Positions 26,808-35,995 of a DNA stretch of 64,000 nt are shown in pieces. Positions within the stretch are counted from its first letter, which is position 1. Each line of letters begins with the position of its first letter. A program made the translations under genes and the position numbers. This DNA is from an uncultured Photobacterium sp. (GTDB lineage: Bacteria > Pseudomonadota > Gammaproteobacteria > Enterobacterales > Vibrionaceae), in assembly GCF_947502415.1 (NCBI RefSeq), contig NZ_CANMZV010000001.1:372001-436000 (forward strand), in the 5' to 3' direction. A model generated the notes under the pieces. The model did not search any database and had not been told where the DNA came from. It was given only the letters and a program-made list of their open reading frames with translations.

Positions 26808-27467
26808 ATGGATATGAAAAAAGGGATTGGCGTACTTGTTGTTATTATTTCATTTTTAATGATAAGCAATATGGTAGCGGCGAAGGATAGCCGTGTATTA
26901 ACAGGAAAAATTGCATTAGAGCAAAACGGCAATCAGCGGCTTAGTCAACTGGCTCTGGATGTACCTGTTGGAAAAATTGAGGTTAGGGTAGTCAATGGTG
27001 ACGCTGTTACATATAAAGTGAAAATTGAGGATGATTCATCCAGTTGGTCGTTATTTTCCGTTGATCTGGATACGATAAAAGTATCGGAAGATGTTACTGA
27101 GCAAACCGCTTCTCTTAAAATTGATGAAGATGATGTTTCCCAAAAATGGACGTTGATTGTTCCACCTGAATTGGCACTGAGCTTCCGTGTTGGTGTAGGT
27201 AATCTGAATGTGGATTCATTTAGTCAGTCGCTATTTGCAGATATTGGCGTTGGTTCTGCTTGGATCAGTGTTGATAGTACCGATTACCGTTCTGTTCTGG
27301 CTGAGGTTGGAGTGGGTGAAATCCAGATGAGCGGCTTTGAGCCTGGCGAATTACATAAAGAACGCGCAGTTGTCTCAGAAGAGCTAAGGTATTCAGGGAC
27401 CGGTGCTCATACTATTGATATCAATATTGGTGTCGGGGATGTGAATCTTAGCCGGCAAACCCTTTAA
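26808..27467 (+). CDS. Secreted beta-rich protein (DUF4097/DUF2807-like)
   Basis: 219 residues with a signal peptide (MDMKKGIGVLVVIISFLMIS ending VAA). The mature part alternates short beta strands with recurring glycine-rich turns such as RVGVGNLNV, DIGVGSAWI, AEVGVGEIQ and NIGVGDVNL, the signature of right-handed beta-helix putative adhesin domains of unknown function. The spaced VGVG(E/N/D) motif recurs four times and probably marks helix coils. Likely periplasmic. AAGGAAC precedes the start, and an intrinsic terminator follows. Confidence 0.65.
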   Translation: MDMKKGIGVLVVIISFLMISNMVAAKDSRVLTGKIALEQNGNQRLSQLALDVPVGKIEVRVVNGDAVTYKVKIEDDSSSWSLFSVDLDTIKVSEDVTEQTASLKIDEDDVSQKWTLIVPPELALSFRVGVGNLNVDSFSQSLFADIGVGSAWISVDSTDYRSVLAEVGVGEIQMSGFEPGELHKERAVVSEELRYSGTGAHTIDINIGVGDVNLSRQTL

Positions 27468-27491
27468 GTAATATCAAGATGACTGTAATAG

Positions 27492-27530
27492 AAAGTGAAT
27501 AGCCAGAATAATTTGGTTATTCACTTTTTT
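27492..27530 (+). terminator. Intrinsic terminator
   Basis: AAGTGAATA pairs with TATTCACTT around a loop, ending in TTTTTT, after the beta-helix protein gene. Confidence 0.75.
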
Positions 27531-27626
27531 GAATGCTCTATCACTGTAGTGAGAAAATTCTCGGGGTAAATACAATTAATTTTGCATAGAAATTTTACCT
27601 GGTGAATAACTCGTTCTCTTGAGCCT

Positions 27627-28430
27627 CTAGATATTCTCGCTGTTCAAATAAGTCATCCAGTTATGGCTGACTCGCTCAAACTCTTCCTCACAAACGTCTT
27701 CCCGCTCAGTTTTGAAGTCTTTCTCGATATCTTCTAGTAACTGGGAGTGTTGCTCAGGATTGCTACCGTAAATAAGGCACAGCGTATAATAGTAGCGCTG
27801 GATATCCAGGCTATGTTCATCAATAAAATCCAGGCTATCGAAAGCTTCGATTTGTTGGTCTTCATAGGCGAAAAGATCTGCCGCGCTAATAGCGACTTCA
27901 TCGCCGCTTTCTATATAGTTGAGCAGTAATACAGTGGCAAAGTTATCGACGGCATCTTCTTCTTTACCAAGCACCGGAATGTTATTGTCGGCAACGAAGG
28001 CATGGCCAAGTTCATGAAGCAATGTATGAAGCAGAGTATCAAGAGCGGCTTGTTCTTCACTTATTCCTGATTTTTTATAGTTATTGGATTTAAAGCGCTC
28101 AATCGCATGGTTAAAAAAACTGTATGGGATCTGGATCTGATGTTGCTCAGGATCATATAAAGGCCCGTCCAGCGCTCCAAAAACAACCGTAACCGGTTTC
28201 GAGAAAACGACAACGGATTGGCTAAGGTCTTGGACTATATTAACGGCATCTGATGACTGGATAGTGTCCAATACTTGTTTATCTACAGCATTTTTCGCTG
28301 GTAAATATTGGTATTCAACTGTTGGCTTGGTACTGACTTGTATTGCAGAAGACGATTCAGCAAATGACCTAAACCCAAACAACGAGAGGGTTGTAACAAT
28401 CCCTAACGGTAAAAAATGTTTTTTCAGCAT
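27627..28430 (-). CDS. DUF4344-type secreted metallopeptidase-like protein
   Basis: 267 residues from the ATG at 28430, followed by a signal peptide (FLPLGIVTTLSLFGFRSFAE). The zinc site LLHELGHAFV (HExxH) occurs near the middle, and downstream KEEDAVDNFAT supplies a candidate third ligand (Glu or Asp), as in DUF4344 metallopeptidases. A Glu-rich C-terminus follows. Expected in the periplasm or outside; substrate unknown. A longer frame to 28496 adds residues before the signal peptide and is unlikely. Divergent from the LysR gene at 28578. Confidence 0.75.
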   Translation of the reverse strand: MLKKHFLPLGIVTTLSLFGFRSFAESSSAIQVSTKPTVEYQYLPAKNAVDKQVLDTIQSSDAVNIVQDLSQSVVVFSKPVTVVFGALDGPLYDPEQHQIQIPYSFFNHAIERFKSNNYKKSGISEEQAALDTLLHTLLHELGHAFVADNNIPVLGKEEDAVDNFATVLLLNYIESGDEVAISAADLFAYEDQQIEAFDSLDFIDEHSLDIQRYYYTLCLIYGSNPEQHSQLLEDIEKDFKTEREDVCEEEFERVSHNWMTYLNSENI

Positions 28431-28577
28431 GACGACGATTGATTTATTGGTTTTGTGTATAGCATGTATCAAATAAAAATTAATGTTTTTTAGCAAGAAC
28501 TACATTGTCTTTTTCGTGGGAATGGGACATGAACCTATGATACAAAGAGCAAAAGGGATGACAGTAATCCGCCGGGA

Positions 28578-29477
28578 GTGAATGTGAATAAATTATTGTC
28601 TTTTGAAGCGTTATTGGTACTTGATGCAATCGAACGCCGAGGAAGTTTTGCCGCAGCTTCAGAAGAGTTGGGCCGTGCGCCTTCATCGCTGAGTTATCAG
28701 GTGCAGAAACTTGAGCAGGATCTTGATCTGGTGATCTTTGATCGCTCCGGACACAAAGCGGCATTTACTAAGGCCGGACACCTATTATTGGAAAGAGGTC
28801 GGCAGCTACTAAGTGCTGCTGATGAAATGATCGCTGATGCCAGTGCACTGGCCCACGGTTGGGAGCTGGACATTACGATAGCCTATGATGGGCTGGTCAA
28901 GCTGGATTCCCTGCTGCCGCTGGTGGAGGAGCTTTCCAAGCAGAGTAAAACCCGGGTTCGCTTCCGGGAGGAGATCCTGGCGGGATGTTGGGAGGCGCTA
29001 GCACAGGACAGGGCTGATATATTAATAGCTCCGGCTCCCAGTGTTGCGCCGCCAGAGGTGAAAATTAAGCCTATAGGTAAACTGGATACAGTTTGGGTAG
29101 CCCATCCAGATCATCCAATACACCAACATAAAAATCCGTTGGAACCTTCTGTCAGGCAACAATACAGGGGGATCGCAGTTGCAGATACCGCACGTAACTT
29201 GCCTCCTTTGACGCACAATATCCTTGATGATCAGCCATTGCTGACAGTTAGTTCGATGTATGACAAGCTGGTGGCCCTTAAGGCAGGTATGGGGATAGCT
29301 ACAATGTCTGCCAGCTATGCAGAGGAAGCAATCAAAAATGGTGAGCTGGTGGTGATCGGAGATGATCCTGTCTATGAACTGGAGATCGTTCTGGCCTGGA
29401 ATCGAAGCCGTATGGGTAAAGCTAAGAGTTGGTGTATCCAGCATATTGAAAGTTTGTGGAAAAGACAGTTTCAATAA
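28578..29477 (+). CDS. LysR family transcriptional regulator
   Basis: 299 residues. N-terminal winged helix-turn-helix (LLVLDAIERRGSFAAASEEL followed by GRAPSSLSYQVQKLEQ) and a periplasmic-binding-protein-like effector domain (ITIAYDGLVKLDSLLPLVEEL). It begins at GTG 28578 or GTG 28584. Divergent from the DUF4344 gene, so autoregulation and control of that gene are plausible in the usual LysR manner. Effector unknown. Confidence 0.88.
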   Translation: MNVNKLLSFEALLVLDAIERRGSFAAASEELGRAPSSLSYQVQKLEQDLDLVIFDRSGHKAAFTKAGHLLLERGRQLLSAADEMIADASALAHGWELDITIAYDGLVKLDSLLPLVEELSKQSKTRVRFREEILAGCWEALAQDRADILIAPAPSVAPPEVKIKPIGKLDTVWVAHPDHPIHQHKNPLEPSVRQQYRGIAVADTARNLPPLTHNILDDQPLLTVSSMYDKLVALKAGMGIATMSASYAEEAIKNGELVVIGDDPVYELEIVLAWNRSRMGKAKSWCIQHIESLWKRQFQ

Positions 29478-29478
29478 A

Positions 29479-29511
29479 TAAGCAACGGCGCACATGAGCC
29501 ATTGCTTATAC
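29479..29511. terminator. Hairpin between convergent genes
   Basis: AAGCAACGGC pairs imperfectly with GCCATTGCTT across GCACATGA, between the LysR gene and the convergent acetyltransferase gene. Confidence 0.45.
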
Positions 29512-29524
29512 TGCTTACTGTTAC

Positions 29525-32218
29525 TTATTTTAGTGGCAGTAGCATTTCGACAATGCCGTCTTCCATTTGGACATCAATTTCAAAGCCGATCTTTTGAGCC
29601 AGCATGACCATTCCTCTGTTTGAGGGCATGGTCATTCCGCTTATCCGATCTAGCCCACGCTGCTTACAGTAACGAATAATTTTATCCATCAAGATGCTAC
29701 CCAAACCAACACCTTTCAGATCTGAGCGAACCAGAATCGCAAATTCGGCATCAATGTTATCCGGGTCGGATAAAGCCCGACAGACGCCGATGATTACTTC
29801 TTCGTTTTCACCTTTTTCGTTAGTTATCTGCTGTGTCGCGACAAACGCCATTTCCCGGTCATAATCAATTTGTGTCAGATTAGCCATGGCTTCATGGTTT
29901 AATTCACCGACATCTGAGAAGAAACGTTTGTAGAGGTCATCGACAGAAACTTGGGAGATAAAGGCCTTATGTTTGGGTTCATCTTCAGGCAATATTGGGC
30001 GAAGCAGGATGGAAGTTCCATTTTTAAGTGTCGCTTGTTCTTCATGTTCTTTGGGGTAAGGGCGGATAGCTAATCTTACTTGCTTATCGCCGTCGAAAGG
30101 TTTAATCGTCATTGACGCGTCGATAACCGTCATCTCGTCACCAGCAGCCAGCAACGGATGGATATCGAACTCAATTATTTCAGGGCAGTCGATGATAAGC
30201 TGTGAGATTTTGACTAGCAACTTGGACAACGCAGGGATATCCAGTTGCTCCGGCTGACTCCGTTGCTTAATTTTTCCGGTTTTTATCGCATTGATTACCA
30301 GATAGCGCGCCAATGTCATATTGAGTGGTGGAATAGCTACGGCGGCATCTTTGTGAATATCCCATTCACCCGTTCCTTCACCAAGTAAGATCACCGGACC
30401 GAATACCGGATCATGATGGACTGAAATCCGTAGTTCCTGGGCTCCAGAACGTTTGGCCATTCGTTGAACCAACAAGCCGTCAATTTGTGCGCCGGGATAG
30501 TTTAATGAAACCCGGTCTAAAATGGCCTGTGCACTATTTGCCACTTCAGCAGCATTTCGAAGGTGAAGCATGACACCGTGGACTTCGGATTTATGGCGGA
30601 TATCCGGTGAACGTAATTTTACGGCAACCGGATAGCCGATTTGTTCAGCGATTTGGGCGGCTTCCGCCGGGTCTGATGCAATCCATGTAGGCAACGTATT
30701 GAATCCGTAACTTTCCAGAACTGGACGGACTTCATGGATTTTGAGCTGAGTATGGTTCTGCGCGATCAGGTGATTCAAAACATCATGAACGTGACGCGGA
30801 TTAGCCTGCACTTCACCAAAGGAGATCGGTGTTTCCATTAATTGCTTCTGGTTGCGGCGGTATTCCACCAAATGCATGAAAGCGGATATTGCACTTTCAG
30901 GTGTACGATATGCCGGAAAACCCGCTTCAGTAAATAGCTGGCGTGAAGCTGCGGCTTCGTTTTCACCGGACCAGTTACTCAGAATATTAAAGCGTTTGGT
31001 TCTAGGGTGGGATTTCAGCAATTCGATCAGACGACGCGCGGTTTCATGTCCCAGTGCGATAGCCGATGGGGAGTGCATAATAAGCAGGGCATCGAAATCA
31101 TCACTGTCGAGCAGAATTTGAATAACTTTTTCGTACCGATTGATATCGGCATCACCAATAATGTCGATAGGGTTCGAATGGGACCAGCACGAAGGAAGTA
31201 CCTCCGATATTTTTTCGAGAGTCTCTTCACTGAGGGTTGCAAGTTTGCCGCCGCGTTCGGACAAGGCATCAACCGCCATTACTGCCGGGCCTCCGCCATT
31301 AGTCAGAATCGCTAACCTTTCCCCCCGGAGAGGTACTGAATGGGCAAGTGTTTCAACGGCAGCAAATAATTCATGGGTGTTATGTACCCGCAGCATACCG
31401 GATCGGCGTATGGCCGCGTCGTAAACAGCATCCAAACCGATTTCACCACCGGTATGAAGATGTGCTGCAGCACTGCCTGCAAGGGTTCGACCGCTTTTTA
31501 ATACAAGAATACGGCGATTGCGTGCCGCGGCTCTGGCGGCAGACATAAAACGGCGGGCATCTTTAATTGAATCAATATAGAGCAAGATTGCTTCAGTTTT
31601 GCTGTCACGGCACAGATAGTCGAGTAGTTCAGCAAAATTGATATCACAGGCATCACCAAGCGAAAGAAAAGTTGAAAAGCCGATACTTTTGTTTCTGGCC
31701 CAGTCCAGAATCGTAGTACAGACCGCGGCAGACTGAGAGATAAACGCAATTTTCCCTTTGTTGGCCGGAACCGGTGAAAACGAGGCATTCAAATTGAGCC
31801 AGGGTAAGATAATTCCCATACTATTCGGCCCGGCAAGACGCATACCATATTGGCGGGCAACAGAATACATATGGGCTTCTTCGGTTTCACCCCGGTCACT
31901 GAAATCTACATTCATTCCTGATGCCAGGATTATCGCGGCTTTGACTCCTTTTTCTCCCAGTTGACGGATAATTTCGACATTACGGTGGGCATTGGTACAC
32001 ACAATTGCTAAATCGGGTATACGGGGTAGGGAGTCAATAGTCGGGTAGGCCAGAACGCCAGCTACAGAGTCATATTTAGGTGTTACCGGCATGATAGGCC
32101 CGTGGAAACTACCGGATAGCAGGTTTCTGATAATGATGTTTCCGGCTCGGTTGGGGCTGTCTGAAGCACCAATAACAGTGATCGACTTTGGCTTAAGCAG
32201 TTTATCCAGTCCGTCCAT
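29525..32218 (-). CDS. Pat/YfiQ-type protein lysine acetyltransferase (acyl-CoA synthetase-like plus GNAT)
   Basis: 897 residues from the ATG at 32218; the start GLDKLLKPKSITVIGASDSP matches E. coli YfiQ/PatZ. The N-terminal 700 or so residues form an ADP-forming acyl-CoA synthetase-like module (CoA-binding Rossmann fold, then ATP-grasp), and the C-terminal 170 residues are a GNAT acetyltransferase (SDLKGVGLGSILMDKII). The family acetylates metabolic enzymes such as acetyl-CoA synthetase. It is a single gene, convergent with the LysR regulator. Confidence 0.85.
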   Translation of the reverse strand: MDGLDKLLKPKSITVIGASDSPNRAGNIIIRNLLSGSFHGPIMPVTPKYDSVAGVLAYPTIDSLPRIPDLAIVCTNAHRNVEIIRQLGEKGVKAAIILASGMNVDFSDRGETEEAHMYSVARQYGMRLAGPNSMGIILPWLNLNASFSPVPANKGKIAFISQSAAVCTTILDWARNKSIGFSTFLSLGDACDINFAELLDYLCRDSKTEAILLYIDSIKDARRFMSAARAAARNRRILVLKSGRTLAGSAAAHLHTGGEIGLDAVYDAAIRRSGMLRVHNTHELFAAVETLAHSVPLRGERLAILTNGGGPAVMAVDALSERGGKLATLSEETLEKISEVLPSCWSHSNPIDIIGDADINRYEKVIQILLDSDDFDALLIMHSPSAIALGHETARRLIELLKSHPRTKRFNILSNWSGENEAAASRQLFTEAGFPAYRTPESAISAFMHLVEYRRNQKQLMETPISFGEVQANPRHVHDVLNHLIAQNHTQLKIHEVRPVLESYGFNTLPTWIASDPAEAAQIAEQIGYPVAVKLRSPDIRHKSEVHGVMLHLRNAAEVANSAQAILDRVSLNYPGAQIDGLLVQRMAKRSGAQELRISVHHDPVFGPVILLGEGTGEWDIHKDAAVAIPPLNMTLARYLVINAIKTGKIKQRSQPEQLDIPALSKLLVKISQLIIDCPEIIEFDIHPLLAAGDEMTVIDASMTIKPFDGDKQVRLAIRPYPKEHEEQATLKNGTSILLRPILPEDEPKHKAFISQVSVDDLYKRFFSDVGELNHEAMANLTQIDYDREMAFVATQQITNEKGENEEVIIGVCRALSDPDNIDAEFAILVRSDLKGVGLGSILMDKIIRYCKQRGLDRISGMTMPSNRGMVMLAQKIGFEIDVQMEDGIVEMLLPLK

Positions 32219-32414
32219 AACATCACCAAGCATAAGAAATAGTTATGAAGAGTGTAACGGATGGACGTTGGAGTTTGTGGCTAAAGTCTGCGAGCTGTGA
32301 TCAAAACCAAGTTGTTTAGATTGATCTGAGAAGGAGTTAATCAGTGGGATAATAAACAGCTGCGAGTTAATGCTATTGCCCACAGCTGCAGGACATTATT
32401 AACCTAAGTGACGA

Positions 32415-32924
32415 TTAGATTTGATAACGACTTTTATCACCGATGTCATAATGGATTGGCATTCGCCATTTAGAAAATGCAGCAACGGCTAATAGAATCG
32501 AGCCAGCCATGCTAAAAGCAATACTGATTTGGCTTTGACCAAATACCTGACAGAACCAAAAGCCAGCCAGTGCCAGTGGTGTTAACATCAGAACTTTTAA
32601 CTGGAAACAGAAGTATTCTTTGATTGCCAGTGCACTGAAGGTAAATAAAGCTGCTCCAAGAGCAAGCGGGTTCCAAAGTCCGGTGATGAGCCAGATAGCT
32701 GAAAACAAGCTGCTGCCGACAATGAGCAAGCGAAAACGCTTGTCGTATATATGGACGGTATTAGCTGCGATAAGTGCAGCGATGACAAGAGCGGGAGTTG
32801 CAAAGCTTGCTTCCCAGGCAATGATAGACATTATTGCGGCAGAAAGCGTCAAAGCGCCGCGGTATAGAATAACAGTCAACCAATCAAGGCGGTCAAGTTC
32901 GCTTTGAAAATGTGGATCGGCCAT
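32415..32924 (-). CDS. DUF2301-like inner membrane protein
   Basis: 169 residues from ATG 32924 (MADPHFQSELDRLDWLTV). A short soluble N-terminus is followed by five or six hydrophobic segments and a polar C-terminus. The opening pattern (DxLDWLTVxLYRxALxLS) fits the DUF2301 family as I remember it. Function unknown. Confidence 0.6.
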   Translation of the reverse strand: MADPHFQSELDRLDWLTVILYRGALTLSAAIMSIIAWEASFATPALVIAALIAANTVHIYDKRFRLLIVGSSLFSAIWLITGLWNPLALGAALFTFSALAIKEYFCFQLKVLMLTPLALAGFWFCQVFGQSQISIAFSMAGSILLAVAAFSKWRMPIHYDIGDKSRYQI

Positions 32925-33074
32925 GAAGAGCTCCAAAATGGGAATAATGATGTAGTTTATAATGGAATCCTGTGACGAATGGCTGATAGTTATTGATCTA
33001 TCTTAAAGTTAGGGTTGATTGGGTTAAAAACCAACGGCAGAATGAAAACAGATTTTAGATTTGGCAGAGTTATA

Positions 33075-33692
33075 ATGAAGAAAGTCGCCGTATTCGCCGT
33101 AGTAACGGCATTGGCCGGATGTGTGTCAGATAATGACAATATGCAAATTGTCTCTTCATCATCTGAAGAGGTTTATACTGCAGAGCAGCTTCGCTTGATG
33201 GAACGCATTCAGGAAGCAAAAATTCAGGAAGCAAAAATTCAGCAACCAAAAGTTCAACAAGCTCAGATAGAGAAATCTGCACCTGTGGCTAAAAAAGTTG
33301 CGATAGCACCAGTACCGGTAAAACTCGCTGTTGCTCCGAAGCCTGAAGAGAAAAAACAGCTTGCCCCTAAACCGGTTTACAAACCAAAACCAGCAAAACC
33401 TGTATATAGCGAACCTGAAGGATATACGATTCAGGTTCTGGCTCTGAGCCATAACAAAAGTTTCCGTCCGTATATGAATAAACTGCCGTCCAATCAGCCT
33501 GTTTGGATGAACAAAAAGCAACTTCAAGGTGTACCTTGGTATACGATGCTGTTCGGACATTACCGTACTCTCGAAGAAGCCAAACGAGCACTGAGTGCAT
33601 TACCTCAGGATGTAAAAGACTACGGACCATTTGTCAGAAGCCTTAGCGAAATCAAATCCTCCCCAACGCCTAAGCTTACAAAGCTGAACTAA
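33075..33692 (+). CDS. SPOR-domain lipoprotein with repeat linker
   Basis: 205 residues from ATG 33075. The lipobox LAGC is at about residues 13-16. After a Glu-rich stretch, a near-perfect repeat (QEAKIQEAKIQQPKVQQAQI) and a Lys/Pro/Val-rich linker span the periplasm, followed by a SPOR domain (YTIQVLALSHNKSFRPYM; PWYTMLFGHYRTLEEAKRAL; GPFVRSLSEI). It is the paralogue of the lipoprotein at 18046. The linker probably lets an outer-membrane anchored SPOR domain reach the peptidoglycan. A terminator follows. Confidence 0.82.
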   Translation: MKKVAVFAVVTALAGCVSDNDNMQIVSSSSEEVYTAEQLRLMERIQEAKIQEAKIQQPKVQQAQIEKSAPVAKKVAIAPVPVKLAVAPKPEEKKQLAPKPVYKPKPAKPVYSEPEGYTIQVLALSHNKSFRPYMNKLPSNQPVWMNKKQLQGVPWYTMLFGHYRTLEEAKRALSALPQDVKDYGPFVRSLSEIKSSPTPKLTKLN

Positions 33693-33700
33693 CATTATTT

Positions 33701-33726
33701 AAAAGAGAGCCATTAGGCTCTCTTTT
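33701..33726 (+). terminator. Intrinsic terminator
   Basis: AAAAGAGAGCC pairs with GGCTCTCTTTT across ATTA. Confidence 0.85.
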
Positions 33727-33975
33727 CAGTTAAATACTTCAATTAAATTAATTAGGTCGTAAACTCATTTTTGTGGGTTTTATAACCAGGATTATTAGTA
33801 ATTCTGAAGTATTTCACTATTGAGTGCCATATGTGGTGCAATAGTTTGCTTTTTTTTATTACTATTGATCAAGATTTTAGCTTGGGCGCTTCATCATGAC
33901 TCTTTCTAGCTCCAAGCGTTAACAGATAGTAACTGGTGAGCTTTGGCTACCAGTGTTGTAATACAAGGGATGATA

Positions 33976-34965
33976 ATGAGCTCAATCCATGTTTTATTAT
34001 TGTGCGGCGGTGGTAGTGCCGAGCATGAGGTTTCACTTGTTTCTGCTAATTACATTGAACAGCAGCTCAAGCAGATCGATGGTATTGCCTATACCCGTGT
34101 TGAGATGAAAGAAGATGGCTGGTTTAATCAAAACGGCCGACCGTGCCAGCTAAACCTTGATCAAACGCTTCAGGTTGACGATAAGAAAACAGACATTGGG
34201 TATGTTATTCCATGTATTCACGGTTATCCTGGCGAAACTGGTGACCTACAGTCATTTTTGGATATGGCGAACTTGCCGTATTTTGGTTGTGGCGCTGAAG
34301 CAAGCACAAACTGCTTCAACAAGATCACGACGAAACTGTGGTTTGATGCTCTGAACATCCCGAATACTCCGTATGTTTTCCTTAGTGAAAATAATACAGA
34401 AGCCCATACACAGGCTGAAGCGGCTTTGGATACCTGGGGGCAAATCTTTATTAAAGCCGCTTGCCAAGGCTCATCGGTAGGTTGTTATAAGGTGACAGAA
34501 AAATCGGAATTGGCAGAGGCAGTAAATAATGCGTTTAGCTACTCTGAACAAGTACTTATCGAAAAAGCGATCAAACCACGAGAGCTGGAAATTGCCGCAT
34601 ACCAATACGGTGATGAACTGGTTATTACCAACCCAGGCGAAATTCTGAGCCCTGAAGATGAGTTCTATACCTACGAAGAAAAATACAGTGCTGATAGCCA
34701 CTCGACAACGATGGTTGAAGCTGACAATCTGACTAATGAGCAAGTCGAACAGATTCGCGGTTATGCCCGTAAAGCTTTTGTACATATGAAGTTGAAAGAT
34801 TTGTCTCGTATTGACTTCTTTCTGAGTGAAGAGGGTGAAATTCTGCTGAATGAGATCAATACCTTCCCGGGTATGACACCGATTTCCATGTTCCCTAAAA
34901 TGCTGGAACATCATGGTCATCAATTCAAGCTGTTCCTTGAGCAAGCAATTAAAGCCGGTTGTTAA
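33976..34965 (+). CDS. ddl: D-alanine--D-alanine ligase
   Basis: 329 residues from ATG 33976, with AAGGGA upstream; earlier in-frame ATGs lack a good site. The ATP-grasp ligase signatures are present: LLLCGGGSAEHEVSLVSANY, HGYPGETGDLQ, IKAACQGSSVGCYKV and LLNEINTFPGMTPISMFP. The enzyme joins two D-alanines for peptidoglycan precursors in the cytoplasm. This copy stands alone and not in the cell-wall cluster, as for DdlA-type paralogues. Confidence 0.92.
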   Translation: MSSIHVLLLCGGGSAEHEVSLVSANYIEQQLKQIDGIAYTRVEMKEDGWFNQNGRPCQLNLDQTLQVDDKKTDIGYVIPCIHGYPGETGDLQSFLDMANLPYFGCGAEASTNCFNKITTKLWFDALNIPNTPYVFLSENNTEAHTQAEAALDTWGQIFIKAACQGSSVGCYKVTEKSELAEAVNNAFSYSEQVLIEKAIKPRELEIAAYQYGDELVITNPGEILSPEDEFYTYEEKYSADSHSTTMVEADNLTNEQVEQIRGYARKAFVHMKLKDLSRIDFFLSEEGEILLNEINTFPGMTPISMFPKMLEHHGHQFKLFLEQAIKAGC

Positions 34966-35106
34966 CGATTAACTGGCTTTAGAATGAGGCGGGTTGTCTT
35001 AATTCTTGAACTAACCGACAACCCAGCTTCTCGTTCTGCGCTAAGCTTATTGGCGATTTCAATACCAGCTGCAATACTGGTTTATAGATGTATAACTAGG
35101 AAAACT

Positions 35107-35280
35107 ATGCTGACAAAACAACAAAAACTGGAGCGGTTTAAGGTTTTGCGCGATAAAAATTACCGAGCGAGCCTGCAGCTAGAAGGTTTTGATGTTGAGC
35201 CATCTAAGGTGAATGTAGAAGTTAAATCGTTAACCGAAGCCGAGCAAATTACCAAATTGAAGCAGCGTTATGCGAGATAA
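35107..35280 (+). CDS. yhfG: YhfG-like antitoxin to Fic
   Basis: 57 residues from ATG 35107 (MLTKQQKLERFKVLRDKNYR). Residues SLQLEG match the (S/T)xxxE(G/N) inhibitory motif of Fic antitoxins, where the Glu blocks ATP binding by the Fic active site. The gene overlaps the fic start by 11 bases, giving coupling of antitoxin and toxin. The organisation is the same as E. coli yhfG-fic. A longer frame from 34984 adds hydrophobic residues with no support. Confidence 0.8.
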   Translation: MLTKQQKLERFKVLRDKNYRASLQLEGFDVEPSKVNVEVKSLTEAEQITKLKQRYAR

Positions 35281-35911
35281 ATATGGAGTGAGTCAGGACC
35301 CAGACTGTTATCCAAACACATCGGTCCTCAAAAATTACTTATCCATAATGGATGAAGATGAGCTTGAACTTGCCGAGCGTGACTTTACCCGGGTTCGAGC
35401 CGAGCATTTTGAGCCTGAATTTGACCAATTCAACCTTCCTTACCTGCAAAAAATCCATCGCATACTATTTCAAGATTTGTATCCCTGGGCTGGAGAAATC
35501 AGACAGGTAGATATTACCAAAGGGCAAACGCGCTTCTGCCATATGCACAATATTGAGCGTGAAGCGAACCGGCTTTTTCGTGAACTGGAAAAAGAAAGCT
35601 GCCTTTGCGAGTTAGCATTTGACGCCTTCATTGCTCGAATTTCCCACTATTATTGTGAGTTGAATGTCGTACATCCTTTCCGTGAGGGCAATGGCAGGGT
35701 GCAACGGATCTTCTTCGAAATACTTGCAATCAATGCCGGTTATGAACTGTGCTGGGAAGGGATTAATCTCAAAGAATGGGTTGATGCTAATCAGGCAGGG
35801 TATTTTGGTGAACTGAAACCGCTCGAGAAGCTATTCGAACGAATCACAGTACATATAGAAAATCCCCATAACTACAGTGGACATTGGGCAGAAAATCCGA
35901 GTTTAGATTAA
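35270..35911 (+). CDS. fic: Fic-domain AMPylase toxin
   Basis: 213 residues. The canonical catalytic loop HPFREGNGRVQR (about residues 135-146) includes the His base and the GNGR phosphate-binding turn, so the enzyme should be active. The flap (about 84-95, TKGQTRFCHMHNI) is also typical. Fic toxins transfer AMP or other nucleotides to target proteins; in TA pairs they often act on DNA gyrase or topoisomerase IV. Regulated by the overlapping YhfG-like antitoxin. Start ATG 35270. Confidence 0.88.
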   Translation: MRDKYGVSQDPDCYPNTSVLKNYLSIMDEDELELAERDFTRVRAEHFEPEFDQFNLPYLQKIHRILFQDLYPWAGEIRQVDITKGQTRFCHMHNIEREANRLFRELEKESCLCELAFDAFIARISHYYCELNVVHPFREGNGRVQRIFFEILAINAGYELCWEGINLKEWVDANQAGYFGELKPLEKLFERITVHIENPHNYSGHWAENPSLD

Positions 35912-35995
35912 TAAAAACATTTTATTTCAGATGATTCTGTAGTTTTAACGCACTATAATTTTTAAGTTGATTCAGCATCATAACCCATAAATTAA

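Noticed and set aside
34989..35022. GGGTTGTC ... GACAACCC hairpin after ddl
   Set aside because: Stem is real but has no T-run, and the spacing is too long for a confident terminator.
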